64,000 bases of DNA from Candidatus Didemnitutus sp. (GTDB taxonomy: Bacteria > Verrucomicrobiota > Verrucomicrobiia > Opitutales > Opitutaceae). The first letter of the stretch is position 1; each line of letters begins with the position of its first letter. The notes under the pieces were generated by a model. The model saw only the letters and a list, made by a program, of their open reading frames with translations. It was not told the origin of the DNA and searched no databases. The stretch spans positions 1,550,001-1,614,000 of the forward strand of contig JAHCAY010000001.1 of NCBI GenBank assembly GCA_019634575.1, given 5' to 3'. Shown here piece after piece: positions 18,068 to 28,504 of the stretch. The position numbers and the translations under genes were made by a program.

Positions 18068-18862
18068 ATGTCTTCTCCCTCCGCCGTCGATCTTCAAACC
18101 GGCTCTCCCGAACGCTTCGGCTATTCGTGGAATATCTACGGTGAGATTCTCCCCGAGCATGAGGAGCAATTTCGCCGCTGGACCGCGCCGCTCCAGCCGA
18201 GCGACTGGGAAGGCAAACGCATCCTCGACGGTGGCTGCGGCATCGGCCGCAATTCCTACTGGCCGCTGAAATTTGGCGCTGCTGCCGCGGTGGCGATCGA
18301 CATCGACGAACGCTCGCTCGCTCACGCCCGACGCAATCTCGCGCTGTTTCCTCAGGCCGACGTTCGCTACCACAGCATCTACGACCCGGTAGAACCGGAC
18401 AGCTTCGATATCGCATTCAGCATCGGCGTCGTCCACCATCTTGAGAATCAGCCGTTGGCGGCGCGGCGGCTCGCCGAAGCGGTCAAGCCCGGCGGCCTCG
18501 TCCTGGTCTGGCTCTACGGCCGTGAGAACAACGGCTGGATCGTTCACGTGCTGGACCCGATCCGCATCAATGTCCTCAGCAAGCTGCCACTCGGCATTGT
18601 GCACTGGCTCTCGTGGTTTCCGACCGCCGTGCTGTGGCTCGGTCTCCGGCTTGGCTTCGGCCGCATCGCCTATTTCAAGCTCCTGCGCCAACTCACCTTC
18701 CGCCATCTTCGCGCCATCGTGTTCGATCACCTGATCCCCAAGATTGCGAAATACTACCGGCGTGACGAAGCCATCTCCCTACTGCGCGACGCCGGATTGG
18801 TCGACGTTCAAGCCACGTGGGTAAACGAAATGTCGTGGTGCGTCACGGGTCGTCGCCCGTAG
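18068..18862 (+). CDS. Class I SAM-dependent methyltransferase
   Basis: This 264-residue protein begins 33 bases after the aminotransferase remnant. It has motif I ILDGGCGIGRNSYWPLKFGA, acidic motif AVAIDIDERSLAHARRN and DIAFSIGVVHHLENQPLAAR. The C-terminal half contains hydrophobic stretches (LPLGIVHWLSWFPTAVLWLG) that may contact membrane or a lipid-linked substrate. The WLYGREN and REDE-type insert resembles methyltransferases of polysaccharide clusters. It ends five bases from the convergent membrane-protein gene, with no visible terminator between the two. Confidence 0.82.
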   Translation: MSSPSAVDLQTGSPERFGYSWNIYGEILPEHEEQFRRWTAPLQPSDWEGKRILDGGCGIGRNSYWPLKFGAAAAVAIDIDERSLAHARRNLALFPQADVRYHSIYDPVEPDSFDIAFSIGVVHHLENQPLAARRLAEAVKPGGLVLVWLYGRENNGWIVHVLDPIRINVLSKLPLGIVHWLSWFPTAVLWLGLRLGFGRIAYFKLLRQLTFRHLRAIVFDHLIPKIAKYYRRDEAISLLRDAGLVDVQATWVNEMSWCVTGRRP

Positions 18863-18866
18863 CCAG

Positions 18867-20600
18867 TCACCGCGGCGACAACCGAACGACCTCGAGCAAA
18901 ATCGGGAACTTTTCGGTCCCGATCATCGCGTTTTCAATCGTGACCAACGCCAAGCCCGAGCGCGTCAGACTCTCCTTTCCGGCGGCGATTTCCTCTGCTC
19001 GCTTGCCCAGGAGAAAAAGAACCTTGGGACGTTGTTCGGCAAGACGCTTGCGCTCGAACTCGCCGAATTCGGGCATGCCCGAAACATTCCAGATATTGTG
19101 CAACGTGTTTCCGAGCGTCGCAAACGCGACGCTATAGATATCGTAATCGCTGCTCGAACTGCTGAACCACAGCAGCGGCGGTTCTCCCGAGCGCGCGTAA
19201 GTTCCCCACCGGTGCGTGTATTGGGTCGCCGCCAAGTAGACCGCACGTTGATGCTCCTCGTCCGGACTGCCATACATGCGATTCCCCACCGCAGGGATCA
19301 GACTGAGAACCTGAGCGGCACAGACCAACACGGCGAAAGCGATCCACCGGATCAGAGACCGGCTCGCCTTGATCGCAACTACGGCGGCCACCACGCCACA
19401 CAGCAACGTTAGGACCACGGGCCAGCGGTGTTGCGCTAGCCACGGCCAGATCGTGCGCGCTGTCTGATTCCCCCACACCGTCAGCACAAGCGGAACCAGC
19501 ACTGCCGCCGCGACCGCGCTCCATCCGCGCCAAGCTCGCAACTCCGACTCCAAAGAGCCAGCCACCACTGCCACGAGCAGTGGCGTCAGCGCCCAGATGT
19601 GACCAAAATAGGTGCCCTCTTCGAAGACGAAGCACTGGAGACCGAACCGGTAGACGAAATAGAAAGTCAACAGGAACACCGGCCCGGTCACGACGGCGTA
19701 ATCGTGCGCCGTCCACGACCGACGACGGAGCGAAGTCAACAGGCCGGCGAGCAACAGCAGATACGGCACATAGACATACGTGTGGGTGTTCCACCACCGT
19801 TGGAAAGGCACGGCATGCGAGATGGCGTAGTCGCTCCCGGTCCGCAATGTCCGCCAGTTCACGTCCCAAAACAAAAGGTAGTTGGCCGAGGCACCAAAAA
19901 TGCCACGGTAATAGAGCCACCCGATCGTCCACATGGCGGCAAACCCGATCAGCGCGCCGCCAAACTCCGTCAGCCAATTTCGCCAGGAGGAACGGCACCA
20001 GGCGTGTGACACCGCCACGCCCGCGACAAAACAACCGACCGCAGTAATCGTGAAGATGTGGCAGTTTACCGCGACGCAGAACAGCGCACCACTCACGAAA
20101 GATCGCACAAACTGCGCCCGCCCGCGATAGAGCCACAGACTCGCGCCCGCGAGAGTGGCGGGGACGGAAAGAAACGGCGTCAGGTCCCAGTTGAGGACCG
20201 AGATAAACTGCGGGTTCAAAAACAGGAACGCAAAGGACGCGATGGCCGAAGCCCGTCCAAACCGGCTCAACGCGAGCGCGTAGAGCGCCCCTCCCGAAAG
20301 CACAATGAGCAGATAGCGAAGCAGCATGAATCCGACGTCCGGCTGCGGCACGTTGCAAAACACGGTGTTCAGGAACATCACCGGGAACCGCACATAGTAG
20401 TAGGCCCAGCCATAGTGCTTCGCCAGTTGGACCCATTCCTGTCCCGCTCCCGTGTAGAACCACGGATCCGCGTAGGCGATCTGCATGAACATCTTGATGC
20501 GAAAGAGCCACCAAGCGGCCAAGGGAGCCGTCAAAATGATGACAAGATCGGCAAGATGCCAACGCACGCGCACGGGCAGAGAGGCGTTTTCCGGTTTCAT
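18867..20600 (-). CDS. Polytopic membrane protein, probable GT-C-type glycosyltransferase
   Basis: This 577-residue protein has an N-terminal membrane segment (residues 13-33) followed by a long loop with an acidic residue (AYADPWFYTGAGQEW). About ten more hydrophobic segments lie at roughly 75-450, and a soluble tail of about 120 residues follows. This topology is that of GT-C (GT39/GT83-like) glycosyltransferases, which use polyprenyl-phosphate sugars on the outer face of the membrane. The acidic loop after the first helix is where those enzymes carry the catalytic Asp/Glu. No family-level identity can be claimed from sequence alone. Its ATG overlaps the previous methyltransferase stop by four bases, so it is the last gene of a minus-strand operon. 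Confidence 0.7.
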   Translation of the reverse strand: MKPENASLPVRVRWHLADLVIILTAPLAAWWLFRIKMFMQIAYADPWFYTGAGQEWVQLAKHYGWAYYYVRFPVMFLNTVFCNVPQPDVGFMLLRYLLIVLSGGALYALALSRFGRASAIASFAFLFLNPQFISVLNWDLTPFLSVPATLAGASLWLYRGRAQFVRSFVSGALFCVAVNCHIFTITAVGCFVAGVAVSHAWCRSSWRNWLTEFGGALIGFAAMWTIGWLYYRGIFGASANYLLFWDVNWRTLRTGSDYAISHAVPFQRWWNTHTYVYVPYLLLLAGLLTSLRRRSWTAHDYAVVTGPVFLLTFYFVYRFGLQCFVFEEGTYFGHIWALTPLLVAVVAGSLESELRAWRGWSAVAAAVLVPLVLTVWGNQTARTIWPWLAQHRWPVVLTLLCGVVAAVVAIKASRSLIRWIAFAVLVCAAQVLSLIPAVGNRMYGSPDEEHQRAVYLAATQYTHRWGTYARSGEPPLLWFSSSSSDYDIYSVAFATLGNTLHNIWNVSGMPEFGEFERKRLAEQRPKVLFLLGKRAEEIAAGKESLTRSGLALVTIENAMIGTEKFPILLEVVRLSPR

Positions 20601-21343
20601 GGGTTAGGGGATTCGGGATGCGTGTAAAATATTCCCAGCAGCGAACTGCCACGCCAGCCACTCGGGAGCAAAGCCGCCTCGAGCGCGAGCGCGCCCCCCA
20701 ACGCCTGGTGCAGCGCCGGCCACCGTGGCACCTGCACGGTCGTCGAACGGCGGCGCGTCGTCCGCGCCACCACCCAAGCCGGCCAGTAGAGCGCGTGGAA
20801 AAAGTAGCTCAACCGGCCCACCTCCAGATTCGCGACGCGCGCCCACTCCCGCAGCGCCGGCTGATCGTAGCGGCGGAAGTGCCCGAAATACTCGTCGTAG
20901 TTGCTCCAGATTTCCGTTCGCGCCGGCACCGTCACAATCACCCGGCGCAAGTTCGGAAAGGCCGCGCGAGCCATGGCGACAATCTCGGCAGGCTGCGGCA
21001 GGTGCTCGATCACGTCCAGCAACAGGATGGTCGTCACCCGATGGCGCAGCGCCGCGTCCAGTTGTGCGAGTGGCTCGCGGTAGAACACGCGACCCATCGC
21101 GCGGGGGTGCGGCGTGCCGTAATCCGCGAGATCACTACCCCACGCGTCGAATCCGTGTGCGATCAAGTGCGCCAGCGTGAATCCCCGTCCACACCCGACA
21201 TCGAAGATCGCCCCGTCGGCATGCACGCTGCGAATCGCACGCTCGAGCACGCGGTTGCGTGCCACGAACCAGTAGTAATTCTCCGAACCCAAGGGATAGT
21301 TGGATTCGATCTGACCGGGGTTATACGCGGTGTTCTCGCTCAT
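20597..21343 (-). CDS. Class I SAM-dependent methyltransferase
   Basis: This 248-residue protein shows motif I IFDVGCGRGFTLAHLIAHG, LLLDVIEHLPQPAEIV and VIVTVPARTEIWSNYDEYFG followed by HFRRY. This His-Phe-Arg-Arg-Tyr pattern is common in methyltransferase-like proteins of polysaccharide loci (recalled). The frame opens at 21394, but ATG 21343 (MSENTAYNPGQIESNYPLGS) gives a normal start, overlaps the asnB end by 23 bases and is preferred. The acceptor is unknown. The gene is coupled to the membrane-protein gene downstream by a four-base overlap. Confidence 0.8.
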   Translation of the reverse strand: MSENTAYNPGQIESNYPLGSENYYWFVARNRVLERAIRSVHADGAIFDVGCGRGFTLAHLIAHGFDAWGSDLADYGTPHPRAMGRVFYREPLAQLDAALRHRVTTILLLDVIEHLPQPAEIVAMARAAFPNLRRVIVTVPARTEIWSNYDEYFGHFRRYDQPALREWARVANLEVGRLSYFFHALYWPAWVVARTTRRRSTTVQVPRWPALHQALGGALALEAALLPSGWRGSSLLGIFYTHPESPNP

Positions 21344-23201
21344 GCTGGGATGCGTCGAGAGCCTGCAGCTGCAACAGGCCCCACAAGGCGCCACGGTAAT
21401 CGGCGCGACCCGATTGGTGCCGGGCGACCATCGCCCTCGCCGCGGGACGGCGAAGCTCCGGCAGCGGAACGTCGAATTTCTCTGGCGGGAGCGCGCGCAG
21501 CCATTTGGAAACCGGGACGCCGAAGCCTTTTTTGGGCCGTTCCAGGATTGCAGACGGCACGCGTTGAGCCAGGGCCTCGCGCAAGAGCCACTTCGTCCGA
21601 CCGCGGCGCATCTTGAACGCGTAGGGCAAGCGGCGGCAGAAATCGACGAGATCGTTGTCGAGAAACACTGCGCGCGATTCCAGCGAGTTGAACATTCCGG
21701 CGCGGTCGACTTTGAACAGGATATTTTCGGTCAGATAAAACCGGGTGTAGAACTCCAGCGTCCGCTCCTCGACGCTGAGATCTGGACGGCTGCGCCACAG
21801 CGCGATGGGTTCTTCGTAAAGTTCCTCTGGGCTCAGCGGGTGTTCCACCAGCTCGCGCACAAGTTCCGGTGCGACGGGCCCGATCCAAGCCGGATTCCAC
21901 ATTTCCGGAGGCCGAACAAGACCACCTAACGCGCGACGCACCTTGAAATCAAAACTCATGTTCCGGTCCGAGGCGGGCCAGCGCTCCGCGCCCGCGCGCA
22001 GCCACCGCAGCATGCCCCGCGGCAAGCAACGCGCAGCCACCTGCGCCAGACCGAGCGCGCTGAACGTGTCGTATCCCGCCAGCAACTCGTCGCCGCCATC
22101 GCCCGACAGCGCCACGGTCACCCGCTCGCGCGCGAAACGGCAGAGCAGGTAGGTCGGTAAAATCGAGGGATCCGCGATCGGCTCATCCATTCTCGCCAGC
22201 ACCCCGGACATCAACTCAGCCGCGTTGCCGAGCGTCAGCACCCGTTCGTGGTGCTCTGTCCCCAAATGCGCCGCCACGGCTGCGGCCGACTCGCGCTCAT
22301 CGTAGGACCCGTCCTCAAAACCGATGGTGAAGGTCTCCAATCGCCCCCTCGGCACGCTGGCCGCGGCGGCATTGGTGATCGCGCTCGAATCGAGACCGCC
22401 GCTCAGGAACACGCCGATCGGGACATCAGCCACCAGTCGGCGTCGGACCGCGCGTTCCACTTGCGCCGCCAGCTCCTCCGTCAGATCGCGGTCGGAGCGC
22501 CGAGTCCACGCGGCTTCCGGTTCCACGCGGAACTGCCAATACGATCGCGGCGCCATCGGCTCCCCGCCAAACGGAACAGCGATCGAGCTTCCTGGCGGAA
22601 GTTTGGCTACGCCGCGATGGAAGCTGCGCGGTGAAGCCAGCCAGCCGCATGCGAGAAATTTCTGCATCGAGGTGTCGTCCGCCTCGAGTCGCAACGCCGG
22701 GTGGCAACGGAACGCCGAGGCCTCGCTGGCGAACGCGAACACCCCGCGCTGCCGCGTATAGAAGAGCGGTTTCTCGCCAAACCGGTCGCGCGCCAGAAAC
22801 AATTCCCCGCGCCGCAGATCGATGATGCAGAACGCAAACATCCCGTTCAGCCTCGGGAGCAACCCCTCGCCCCACTCTTCGTAGCCGTGCACCAGCGCCT
22901 CGGTGTCCGAGTGATCACTGGCGAAGCGATGGCCGCGGGCGACGAGTTCGGCGCGCAATTCGGCGTGGTTGTAGATCTCGCCGTTAAAGACGATCCCGAT
23001 CGCGCCATCCTCGTTCCACATCGGCTGCGCGCCGCCGACGAGGTCCAGAATGGCCAGGCGCAGATGCCCGATAAACAAGCCGAGATCGGGGCGCGCGAAA
23101 GTCCCGCGTCCATCCGGTCCGCGGTGTGCCAGCCGGTCCATCATGCGGCCCAAGACCGCCGCGTCCCCCACCGGGCCGCAGAAGCCAACGATGCCGCACA
23201 T
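21321..23201 (-). CDS. asnB: Glutamine-hydrolysing asparagine synthetase (AsnB family)
   Basis: This 626-residue protein has an N-terminal class II glutamine amidotransferase domain with Cys2 as nucleophile ([10 protein letters not shown]), plus RGPDG and NGEIYNH. A C-terminal synthetase domain carries the PP-loop SGGLDSS and the ALSGDGGDELLAGYD motif. AsnB homologues are frequent in capsule and exopolysaccharide clusters, where they probably amidate uronic acid carboxyls rather than make asparagine (family knowledge). With uronic-acid biosynthesis nearby, glycan amidation is a reasonable role here, but free asparagine synthesis is not excluded. It shares one base with the upstream glycosyltransferase stop (TGATG). 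Confidence 0.9.
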   Translation of the reverse strand: MCGIVGFCGPVGDAAVLGRMMDRLAHRGPDGRGTFARPDLGLFIGHLRLAILDLVGGAQPMWNEDGAIGIVFNGEIYNHAELRAELVARGHRFASDHSDTEALVHGYEEWGEGLLPRLNGMFAFCIIDLRRGELFLARDRFGEKPLFYTRQRGVFAFASEASAFRCHPALRLEADDTSMQKFLACGWLASPRSFHRGVAKLPPGSSIAVPFGGEPMAPRSYWQFRVEPEAAWTRRSDRDLTEELAAQVERAVRRRLVADVPIGVFLSGGLDSSAITNAAAASVPRGRLETFTIGFEDGSYDERESAAAVAAHLGTEHHERVLTLGNAAELMSGVLARMDEPIADPSILPTYLLCRFARERVTVALSGDGGDELLAGYDTFSALGLAQVAARCLPRGMLRWLRAGAERWPASDRNMSFDFKVRRALGGLVRPPEMWNPAWIGPVAPELVRELVEHPLSPEELYEEPIALWRSRPDLSVEERTLEFYTRFYLTENILFKVDRAGMFNSLESRAVFLDNDLVDFCRRLPYAFKMRRGRTKWLLREALAQRVPSAILERPKKGFGVPVSKWLRALPPEKFDVPLPELRRPAARAMVARHQSGRADYRGALWGLLQLQALDASQHEREHRV

Positions 23202-24199
23202 CAGGACTCGCCCCCCGGCGCTCGCCAGACATTTCGCACGGAATAGGCGTTTCCCCCGCGCGTTTCGAAGTAGATGCGGACCACGATCTCTGCGACCAGC
23301 CCCAGCAACAGGCTCATCACCGCCGCGAGGAGCAGGACGCCGGCCAGAGTCGGCAGCGGCGTGAGGATCATCGAAACACCCCGTGCGAACTTCAAATAGA
23401 GACTCAGCGCGAACACGGCCACCGCAAGCACGCCGAAGCCCGCGGTAAAGGCGCCAAACACGTAGATCGGCTTGGCGAGATAGCGATCGAGAAACTTAAT
23501 CGTCACCATGTCGCACATCACTTTGAAAATCCGCTCCATTCCGTATTTGGACTGGCCAGCCGACCGGGCGGCGTGCCGCACCGGCAACTCGGCGATTCGC
23601 GCCCCCATCCAGTGCGCGTAGATGGGGATGAAGCGGTGCATTTCGCCAAACAAACGCACCTCCTTGATGACTTCGGAGCGATAGGCCTTCAACGTGCAGC
23701 CGTAATCGTTCAACCGCACGCCCGAGACCCGCGAGATAATGCCGTTCGCGACCGCGCTGAGAAAATTGCGCCGCACTTTCGCGTCCTTCCGATCCTTCCG
23801 CCAGCCAGATACGACGTCGAATCCTTCGTCCAGTTTCGCGAGCAAAGCCGGAATATCTTCCGGAAAATTCTGCAGGTCGGCATCGAGGCTCACAAGCACA
23901 CGTCCGCGCGCTATATCGATGCCAGCCTTCATCGCCGCCGTCTGGCCATAGTTGCGCCGCAAATCGACCACGACCAAATTGCGCCGGCGTGGCACCTCCG
24001 CGCGTAGGCGGGCAAGAGAACCGTCGCGACTGCCGTCGTTCACCACCACCACCTCGTAGCTGTCCGGCCGGTTCGGAAACATCCCGTCCAACACCGGATA
24101 GAGACGATCGAGCAACGGCTCGATATTCGCCTCCTCATTGTGGACGGGGACGAAAACACTAACTTCCGGCTGACCGCCGGTTGCTGCGGAAGGGGTCAT
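23201..24199 (-). CDS. GT2 polyprenyl-phosphate glycosyltransferase (ArnC/GtrB-like)
   Basis: This 332-residue protein has a GT-A domain with [46 protein letters not shown] and the metal-binding LDADLQN. The sequence GCTLKAYR follows, and two C-terminal membrane helices lie at about 240-265 and 275-310. This is the DPM1/ArnC/GtrB architecture, which makes undecaprenyl-phosphate sugars at the inner leaflet. The frame opens at 24373, but ATG 24199 ([17 protein letters not shown]) begins just before the GT domain and avoids an unlikely Arg-rich leader. It is the first gene of the minus-strand operon, divergent from the gene at 24325. Confidence 0.85.
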   Translation of the reverse strand: MTPSAATGGQPEVSVFVPVHNEEANIEPLLDRLYPVLDGMFPNRPDSYEVVVVNDGSRDGSLARLRAEVPRRRNLVVVDLRRNYGQTAAMKAGIDIARGRVLVSLDADLQNFPEDIPALLAKLDEGFDVVSGWRKDRKDAKVRRNFLSAVANGIISRVSGVRLNDYGCTLKAYRSEVIKEVRLFGEMHRFIPIYAHWMGARIAELPVRHAARSAGQSKYGMERIFKVMCDMVTIKFLDRYLAKPIYVFGAFTAGFGVLAVAVFALSLYLKFARGVSMILTPLPTLAGVLLLAAVMSLLLGLVAEIVVRIYFETRGGNAYSVRNVWRAPGGES

Positions 24200-24324
24200 T
24201 CCCGCCCAACGCTCCCGACATGCCGCCGGGGAAGCAAGCATTTCCTCCTCCGCGGAACTCGTCTGCGAGCCCGCGCGCGCAGGCTTTACAGCGGCGCGAC
24301 ACACCGTCTTTGATGAGGCCCTTA
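24200..24324. promoter_or_regulatory. Divergent intergenic region between two glycosyltransferase operons
   Basis: These 125 bases separate the minus-strand GT2/asnB operon from the long plus-strand glycosyltransferase run, so promoters for both must lie here. GAGG at 24315-24318 is a good ribosome-binding site six bases before ATG 24325 and decides that start over ATG 24313. A TTTACA...TTTGAT pair is visible, but its -10 would overlap the ribosome-binding site, so no promoter is called. Confidence 0.4.
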
Positions 24325-27204
24325 ATGGCGCCGCCGAACACCCGACCCTACCTTTCTGTCGTTGCCGCGTCACGCAATGACGATCACGGCGGCGATCCGC
24401 TGCGCCGCACTCAGATTTTCGTCAACAGCTTCGCGCGGCAGTGCGAAAAATACCAGCTGCCCGCCGAGTTGATCCTCGTCGACTGGAATCCCGTCGCCGG
24501 TCGCCCAGGTCTTGCCGGTGTCCTCCAGTTGCCCGCCAACTCGAGCTATTGCCAGGCCCGCGTCATTTCCGTGCCCGCGGTGTTGCACCAGACGCTCAAG
24601 TATTCCGGCCAGCTCGCCTTCTTCCAAATGATCGCGAAGAACGTCGGCATCCGCCGCGCCCGCGGCGAGTTCGTCCTCGCGACAAACATCGATATCATTT
24701 TCTCCGACGAGCTGGTTCGCTTCATCAGCACCCGGACGCTGGATCCCGCGCGACTGTATCGCGTCGATCGTTACGACATCGAAAGCACCCTGCCGGACAC
24801 GCTGACCCTCGAGGAAACTCTCGCCTACGCCTGGTCGCACCCGGTGCGCAGCAATCATCGGTTCCACCCTCGCCCGCTGGTGGAACACCTCTACGGCAAC
24901 GAGCGCTCCAAGCGCCTTTGCAACCCCGATCCGGGCACCCTGCCGCCGCTTCCGCACACCCGCCTCACCCAGACCGACGGCGTCTGGGCAATCGCCGTCG
25001 AACGCGACGCTCCGCTCGAGGAACTGCACACCAACGCCTGCGGCGATTTCACGCTCCTCTCCCGCGACGGCTGGGCGCGCATCTCGGGCTACCCCGAGTT
25101 CGAGGCGTTCTCGATGAACATCGACAGCGTCGGCCTCGCCGCCGCGCACTACGCGGGTCTCACAGAAATCTCGCTTCTGCCTCCGTGCGTCTGTTTCCAC
25201 ATCGAACACAGCCTGGGATCAGGTTGGACGCCAGAGGGGGAAAAAAAACTTTTTGCCCGCTTGAACGAGAAAGCGATTCTCAGCCCAGACTGGCATGTCC
25301 TAACCCCCTTGGTTGACGGCATGCGCGCGGGAACCGCACCGTGCACACTGAACGGACCTGATTGGGGACTGGCCGCATTCGATTTGCCCGAAACGCCGCT
25401 GCAGTCCGGTCGCTTCGCTGAAGTCCCCATCGAGCCCCAACCCTATCACGCGAGTGGCGCGGGGAAAGCTTCGGCGCTTTTGCCGGACTTCGACTTGGAT
25501 CGCTTGAGTCTCTGGCAAGACCGCCGAAACAACCCGACGCAACGGTTGGAAGCCATCGTGGAGGAAACCCGCGCCAACCTCCGCAACACAGAAACCTATT
25601 TGCGCCAGGTGGAGAAGGACAGTGCCGATCGCCTTGAGTCGATTCGCTACTACGAGAGCAAACTCAAGCAAGCCTACGCCGACCATGCGCACAACGTCGC
25701 ATTTATCGAGCAACAGGATGGCGTCCTCCAAGCCCACGTGAAACTCGCCGCCGAACGCGCCGCAACCATCGCCGAGCTCACCGCGCGCCTCGACCAACAA
25801 GCCGCCTGCGATCCGGAAGCGATCCGCGCCTCCCTCGATCCCTACGCCTGCCATCTCCGCAAGCTGATCGTCGCCAAATACCACCCGCGCCTCCTGCCCC
25901 AGCTGCTCTGGCTCGCCGCCAACGGCACCTCCGTCGAGATCTTCGGTTGCCCCGCCGACGTCGCGCAACATCCCCGCGGCCCCATCCGTTTCCGCCCCGA
26001 GTCCCTCTGGGAATGGCTCGGCTCCATCGATACACTGTTTAACGACAAAGCCTACCTGCTCGCCCACCCCGACGTCGCCGATGCTGTGGCGCAGGGCCAT
26101 TTCCCCAGCGCCTGGGATCACTACATGCTCTTCGGCGAGCGCGAATATCGCAAAACCGGCTCCGAAGATTTCGAACCCGGCCTCCCGTGGGCCGACGCCG
26201 TCGCGTTCGACGGTTCGGACGCGAACGAAGTCCTCCCCTGCCTGCTCGGACGCCTGCAGCCGCACCACGCTCTGCTAATCTCGGGCTGCACATCCACGCC
26301 GCCTTGGTTGCCCAGCGACGCCCCGCGCACCTCCTTGCACGGCGGCGCCCTTTTCTGCCTGCGCCCGCCTGCCACCTGGGTCGGTCCGCGCCTTCCCACC
26401 GGCAACCCGGCCCATGGCTGGCCCAAACCGCGCGCACAAGACATCTATCCGGCACGACCGACCGTGCCCGTCGAGTGGCCCAAAATCACCGTCGTCACCG
26501 TCAGCTACAACCAAGCGCCCTACCTCGAGCAGACGCTGCGCTCCGTCCTCGATCAGAATTATCCGAACCTCGAATACATCGTCGTCGACGGCGGCTCGAC
26601 CGACGGCTCAGTGGAAATCATCAAGAAATACGCCGCACGCCTCGCGTGGTGGGTCAGCGAAAAGGACGGCGGCCAATCCCAGGCGCTCAACAAAGGCTTC
26701 GCCCGCGCCACCGGCCGCATCCTCACCTGGCTCAACAGCGACGACCAACTCGCCCCCGGCAGCCTCTTCACCATCGGCGAAACCTTCCTCCGCCACGACA
26801 CCGACATGATCGTGGGCCGCTGCGCCCGCGTGCTCGATCTCGCGCCGAATCCGCACCACATCCACCGCTCGCGACTCGCGCTCGGCCACATCCAGCCGCT
26901 GCCGCTCGGCCACCTGCTCGACCTCGACCATTGCTGGCAGCAAGGCTGGTTCTTCCACCAACCCGAGGTCTTCTTCTCCCGCGAAATCTTCGATCGCGCC
27001 GGCGGCCGCATCGCGGAGAACCTCTACTTCAGCATGGACTACGACCTGTGGGTGCGGATGGCGCGCGCCGGCGCCCGCATTCTGCCCGTGCCGGAAATCC
27101 TCGCCATTTTCCGCGAGCACAAGAAACAGAAAACCGGCGGCGCCGACCTGCCCTTCCTGCCCGAACTGCGTCGCGTGAACGCCGCCCATCGCGCGAGCAC
27201 CTGA
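24325..27204 (+). CDS. Large glycosyltransferase: two GT2-type domains joined by a coiled coil and NPDV-type motif
   Basis: This 959-residue cytoplasmic protein has four parts. Residues about 5-390 form a GT-A-like domain ([44 protein letters not shown]) of the type that starts with RND. Residues about 400-490 are charged and heptad-like ([20 protein letters not shown]), predicting a coiled coil. Residues 574-609 hold an [13 protein letters not shown]...[11 protein letters not shown] motif found in other proteins of this locus. Residues about 718-959 form a classical GT2 domain ([50 protein letters not shown]). The protein may add two successive sugars or act as a polymerising transferase. 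Its acceptor is unknown. Start chosen by the GAGG at 24315-24318. Confidence 0.85.
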   Translation: MAPPNTRPYLSVVAASRNDDHGGDPLRRTQIFVNSFARQCEKYQLPAELILVDWNPVAGRPGLAGVLQLPANSSYCQARVISVPAVLHQTLKYSGQLAFFQMIAKNVGIRRARGEFVLATNIDIIFSDELVRFISTRTLDPARLYRVDRYDIESTLPDTLTLEETLAYAWSHPVRSNHRFHPRPLVEHLYGNERSKRLCNPDPGTLPPLPHTRLTQTDGVWAIAVERDAPLEELHTNACGDFTLLSRDGWARISGYPEFEAFSMNIDSVGLAAAHYAGLTEISLLPPCVCFHIEHSLGSGWTPEGEKKLFARLNEKAILSPDWHVLTPLVDGMRAGTAPCTLNGPDWGLAAFDLPETPLQSGRFAEVPIEPQPYHASGAGKASALLPDFDLDRLSLWQDRRNNPTQRLEAIVEETRANLRNTETYLRQVEKDSADRLESIRYYESKLKQAYADHAHNVAFIEQQDGVLQAHVKLAAERAATIAELTARLDQQAACDPEAIRASLDPYACHLRKLIVAKYHPRLLPQLLWLAANGTSVEIFGCPADVAQHPRGPIRFRPESLWEWLGSIDTLFNDKAYLLAHPDVADAVAQGHFPSAWDHYMLFGEREYRKTGSEDFEPGLPWADAVAFDGSDANEVLPCLLGRLQPHHALLISGCTSTPPWLPSDAPRTSLHGGALFCLRPPATWVGPRLPTGNPAHGWPKPRAQDIYPARPTVPVEWPKITVVTVSYNQAPYLEQTLRSVLDQNYPNLEYIVVDGGSTDGSVEIIKKYAARLAWWVSEKDGGQSQALNKGFARATGRILTWLNSDDQLAPGSLFTIGETFLRHDTDMIVGRCARVLDLAPNPHHIHRSRLALGHIQPLPLGHLLDLDHCWQQGWFFHQPEVFFSREIFDRAGGRIAENLYFSMDYDLWVRMARAGARILPVPEILAIFREHKKQKTGGADLPFLPELRRVNAAHRAST

Positions 27205-27223
27205 GTCGATCCGTCCCGTCGCC

Positions 27224-28504
27224 ATGTCCGTCCCCGACTCCTCCCGCCCTCTCGGCCTGCCCCGCCGCGTCCTCTTCCTCAACGACGTCGGCTTCCAATA
27301 CGGCGCCGGCATTGCCCAAGCCCGTCAGATCGAGGCCCTGCTCGCGCTCGGCCTCGAGGTCGGCGCGCTCGCTTGGGCGACCGGCGAGATCAAACTCGAG
27401 CACGTTGCCACGCGCCCCGTCGATCCCCAGCTCTGGCTCGGCCTTCGCGAGGTCAACGGCCTCGAAGGCGACAAGTTCCTCTCCGACCGCGCCGTCATCG
27501 CCGGCCTGCAACTCGAGGTCGCCCGCTTCAACCCTTCCGTCGTTTTCGTCGGCAACCTTCATGCCGCCCGCTGGACGCTCCAACTCCTCCCCGCCCTGCG
27601 CGCGCTCGGCTGCCGCGTCATCGCGTTCGTCCACGACGCCTACCTCTACACCGGTCGCTGCGCCTATCCCGGCAACTGCGAACTCTACCTCACCGGCTGC
27701 AACGACACCTGCCCCACCGCCGAGCAGTATCCGAAACTCGCGCCCCCCCTCATCGCCCCGGCCTGGCAACTCCGCCGCGATGTCTTCGGCCCGGCCCATG
27801 ACATCGAAGTCGTCGCCAACAGCCGATGGAGCGAGCGCATGTTTCAGGCCGCCATCCCGCAATGCCCGCACGTCGCCACCGTTCACCTCGGTGCCGACGA
27901 AAACGTCTTCCGCCCCGGCGATCGCGCGGCCGCCCGCCGCCACCTCGGCCTGCCCGACGACAAACCCGTCGTGCTCTGCGCCGCCGTGAACTTCCAAGAG
28001 CACCGCAAAGGCGGCCCCGAACTGCGCGAGATCATCGCCGCGCTCCAAGGCGAGGCGACCTTCGCCGCCTTCGGCCACAACGCCGCGGAAATTCCCGGCC
28101 TCATCGGTCTCGGCTACCATCTGCAGGCGCACCAACTCGCCCTCATCTATCAGGCCGCCGACGTCTACCTCGGCACCGCGACCGAAGAAGCCTTCGGCCA
28201 GACGCTCATGGAAGCCCAGCTCTGCGGCGTGCCGGTGGCGGCTTTTCGCACCGGCGGTGTCGAAGAGATCGTGCAACACGAGGTCACCGGGAAACTCGTC
28301 CGCAATCGCGACATCGCGGAAACCGTCGTCGCGCTCCGCGCGATGATCGCCGACCGCGGCTTTCGCGAACACGCCGGCACCCAGGCCCGCGCGCACGCGG
28401 TCCGGCACTTCGGCTTCACCGCACACGCCCACCGCTGGCGCGACTACTTCGCTCCGCCCTGCTCGTCCGCGACCGTCGGCGACAGCCCGCGCTCCACGCG
28501 ATGA
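27224..28504 (+). CDS. GT4-type glycosyltransferase
   Basis: This 426-residue GT-B enzyme has an N-terminal acceptor domain (RVLFLNDVGFQYGAGIAQAR; FVHDAYLYTGRCAYPGNC) and a C-terminal donor-binding domain. The latter shows NSRWSERMFQ, GADENVFRPGDR, the E-x7-E region EEAFGQTLMEAQLCGVPVAA, and GGVEEIV. This is the retaining GT4 pattern. The Cys-containing insert near residue 145 (YTGRCAYPGNCELYLTGC) is seen in a subset of GT4 enzymes that act on cell-surface glycans. It follows the double-GT2 gene by 19 bases and ends in an ATGA overlap with the GT-C-like gene, so the two are coupled. Confidence 0.88.
   Translation: MSVPDSSRPLGLPRRVLFLNDVGFQYGAGIAQARQIEALLALGLEVGALAWATGEIKLEHVATRPVDPQLWLGLREVNGLEGDKFLSDRAVIAGLQLEVARFNPSVVFVGNLHAARWTLQLLPALRALGCRVIAFVHDAYLYTGRCAYPGNCELYLTGCNDTCPTAEQYPKLAPPLIAPAWQLRRDVFGPAHDIEVVANSRWSERMFQAAIPQCPHVATVHLGADENVFRPGDRAAARRHLGLPDDKPVVLCAAVNFQEHRKGGPELREIIAALQGEATFAAFGHNAAEIPGLIGLGYHLQAHQLALIYQAADVYLGTATEEAFGQTLMEAQLCGVPVAAFRTGGVEEIVQHEVTGKLVRNRDIAETVVALRAMIADRGFREHAGTQARAHAVRHFGFTAHAHRWRDYFAPPCSSATVGDSPRSTR

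Noticed and set aside
24283..24314. TTTACA-18-TTTGAT promoter-like pair
   Set aside because: A transcript from it would begin almost at the start codon, leaving no room for the GAGG ribosome-binding site at 24315.
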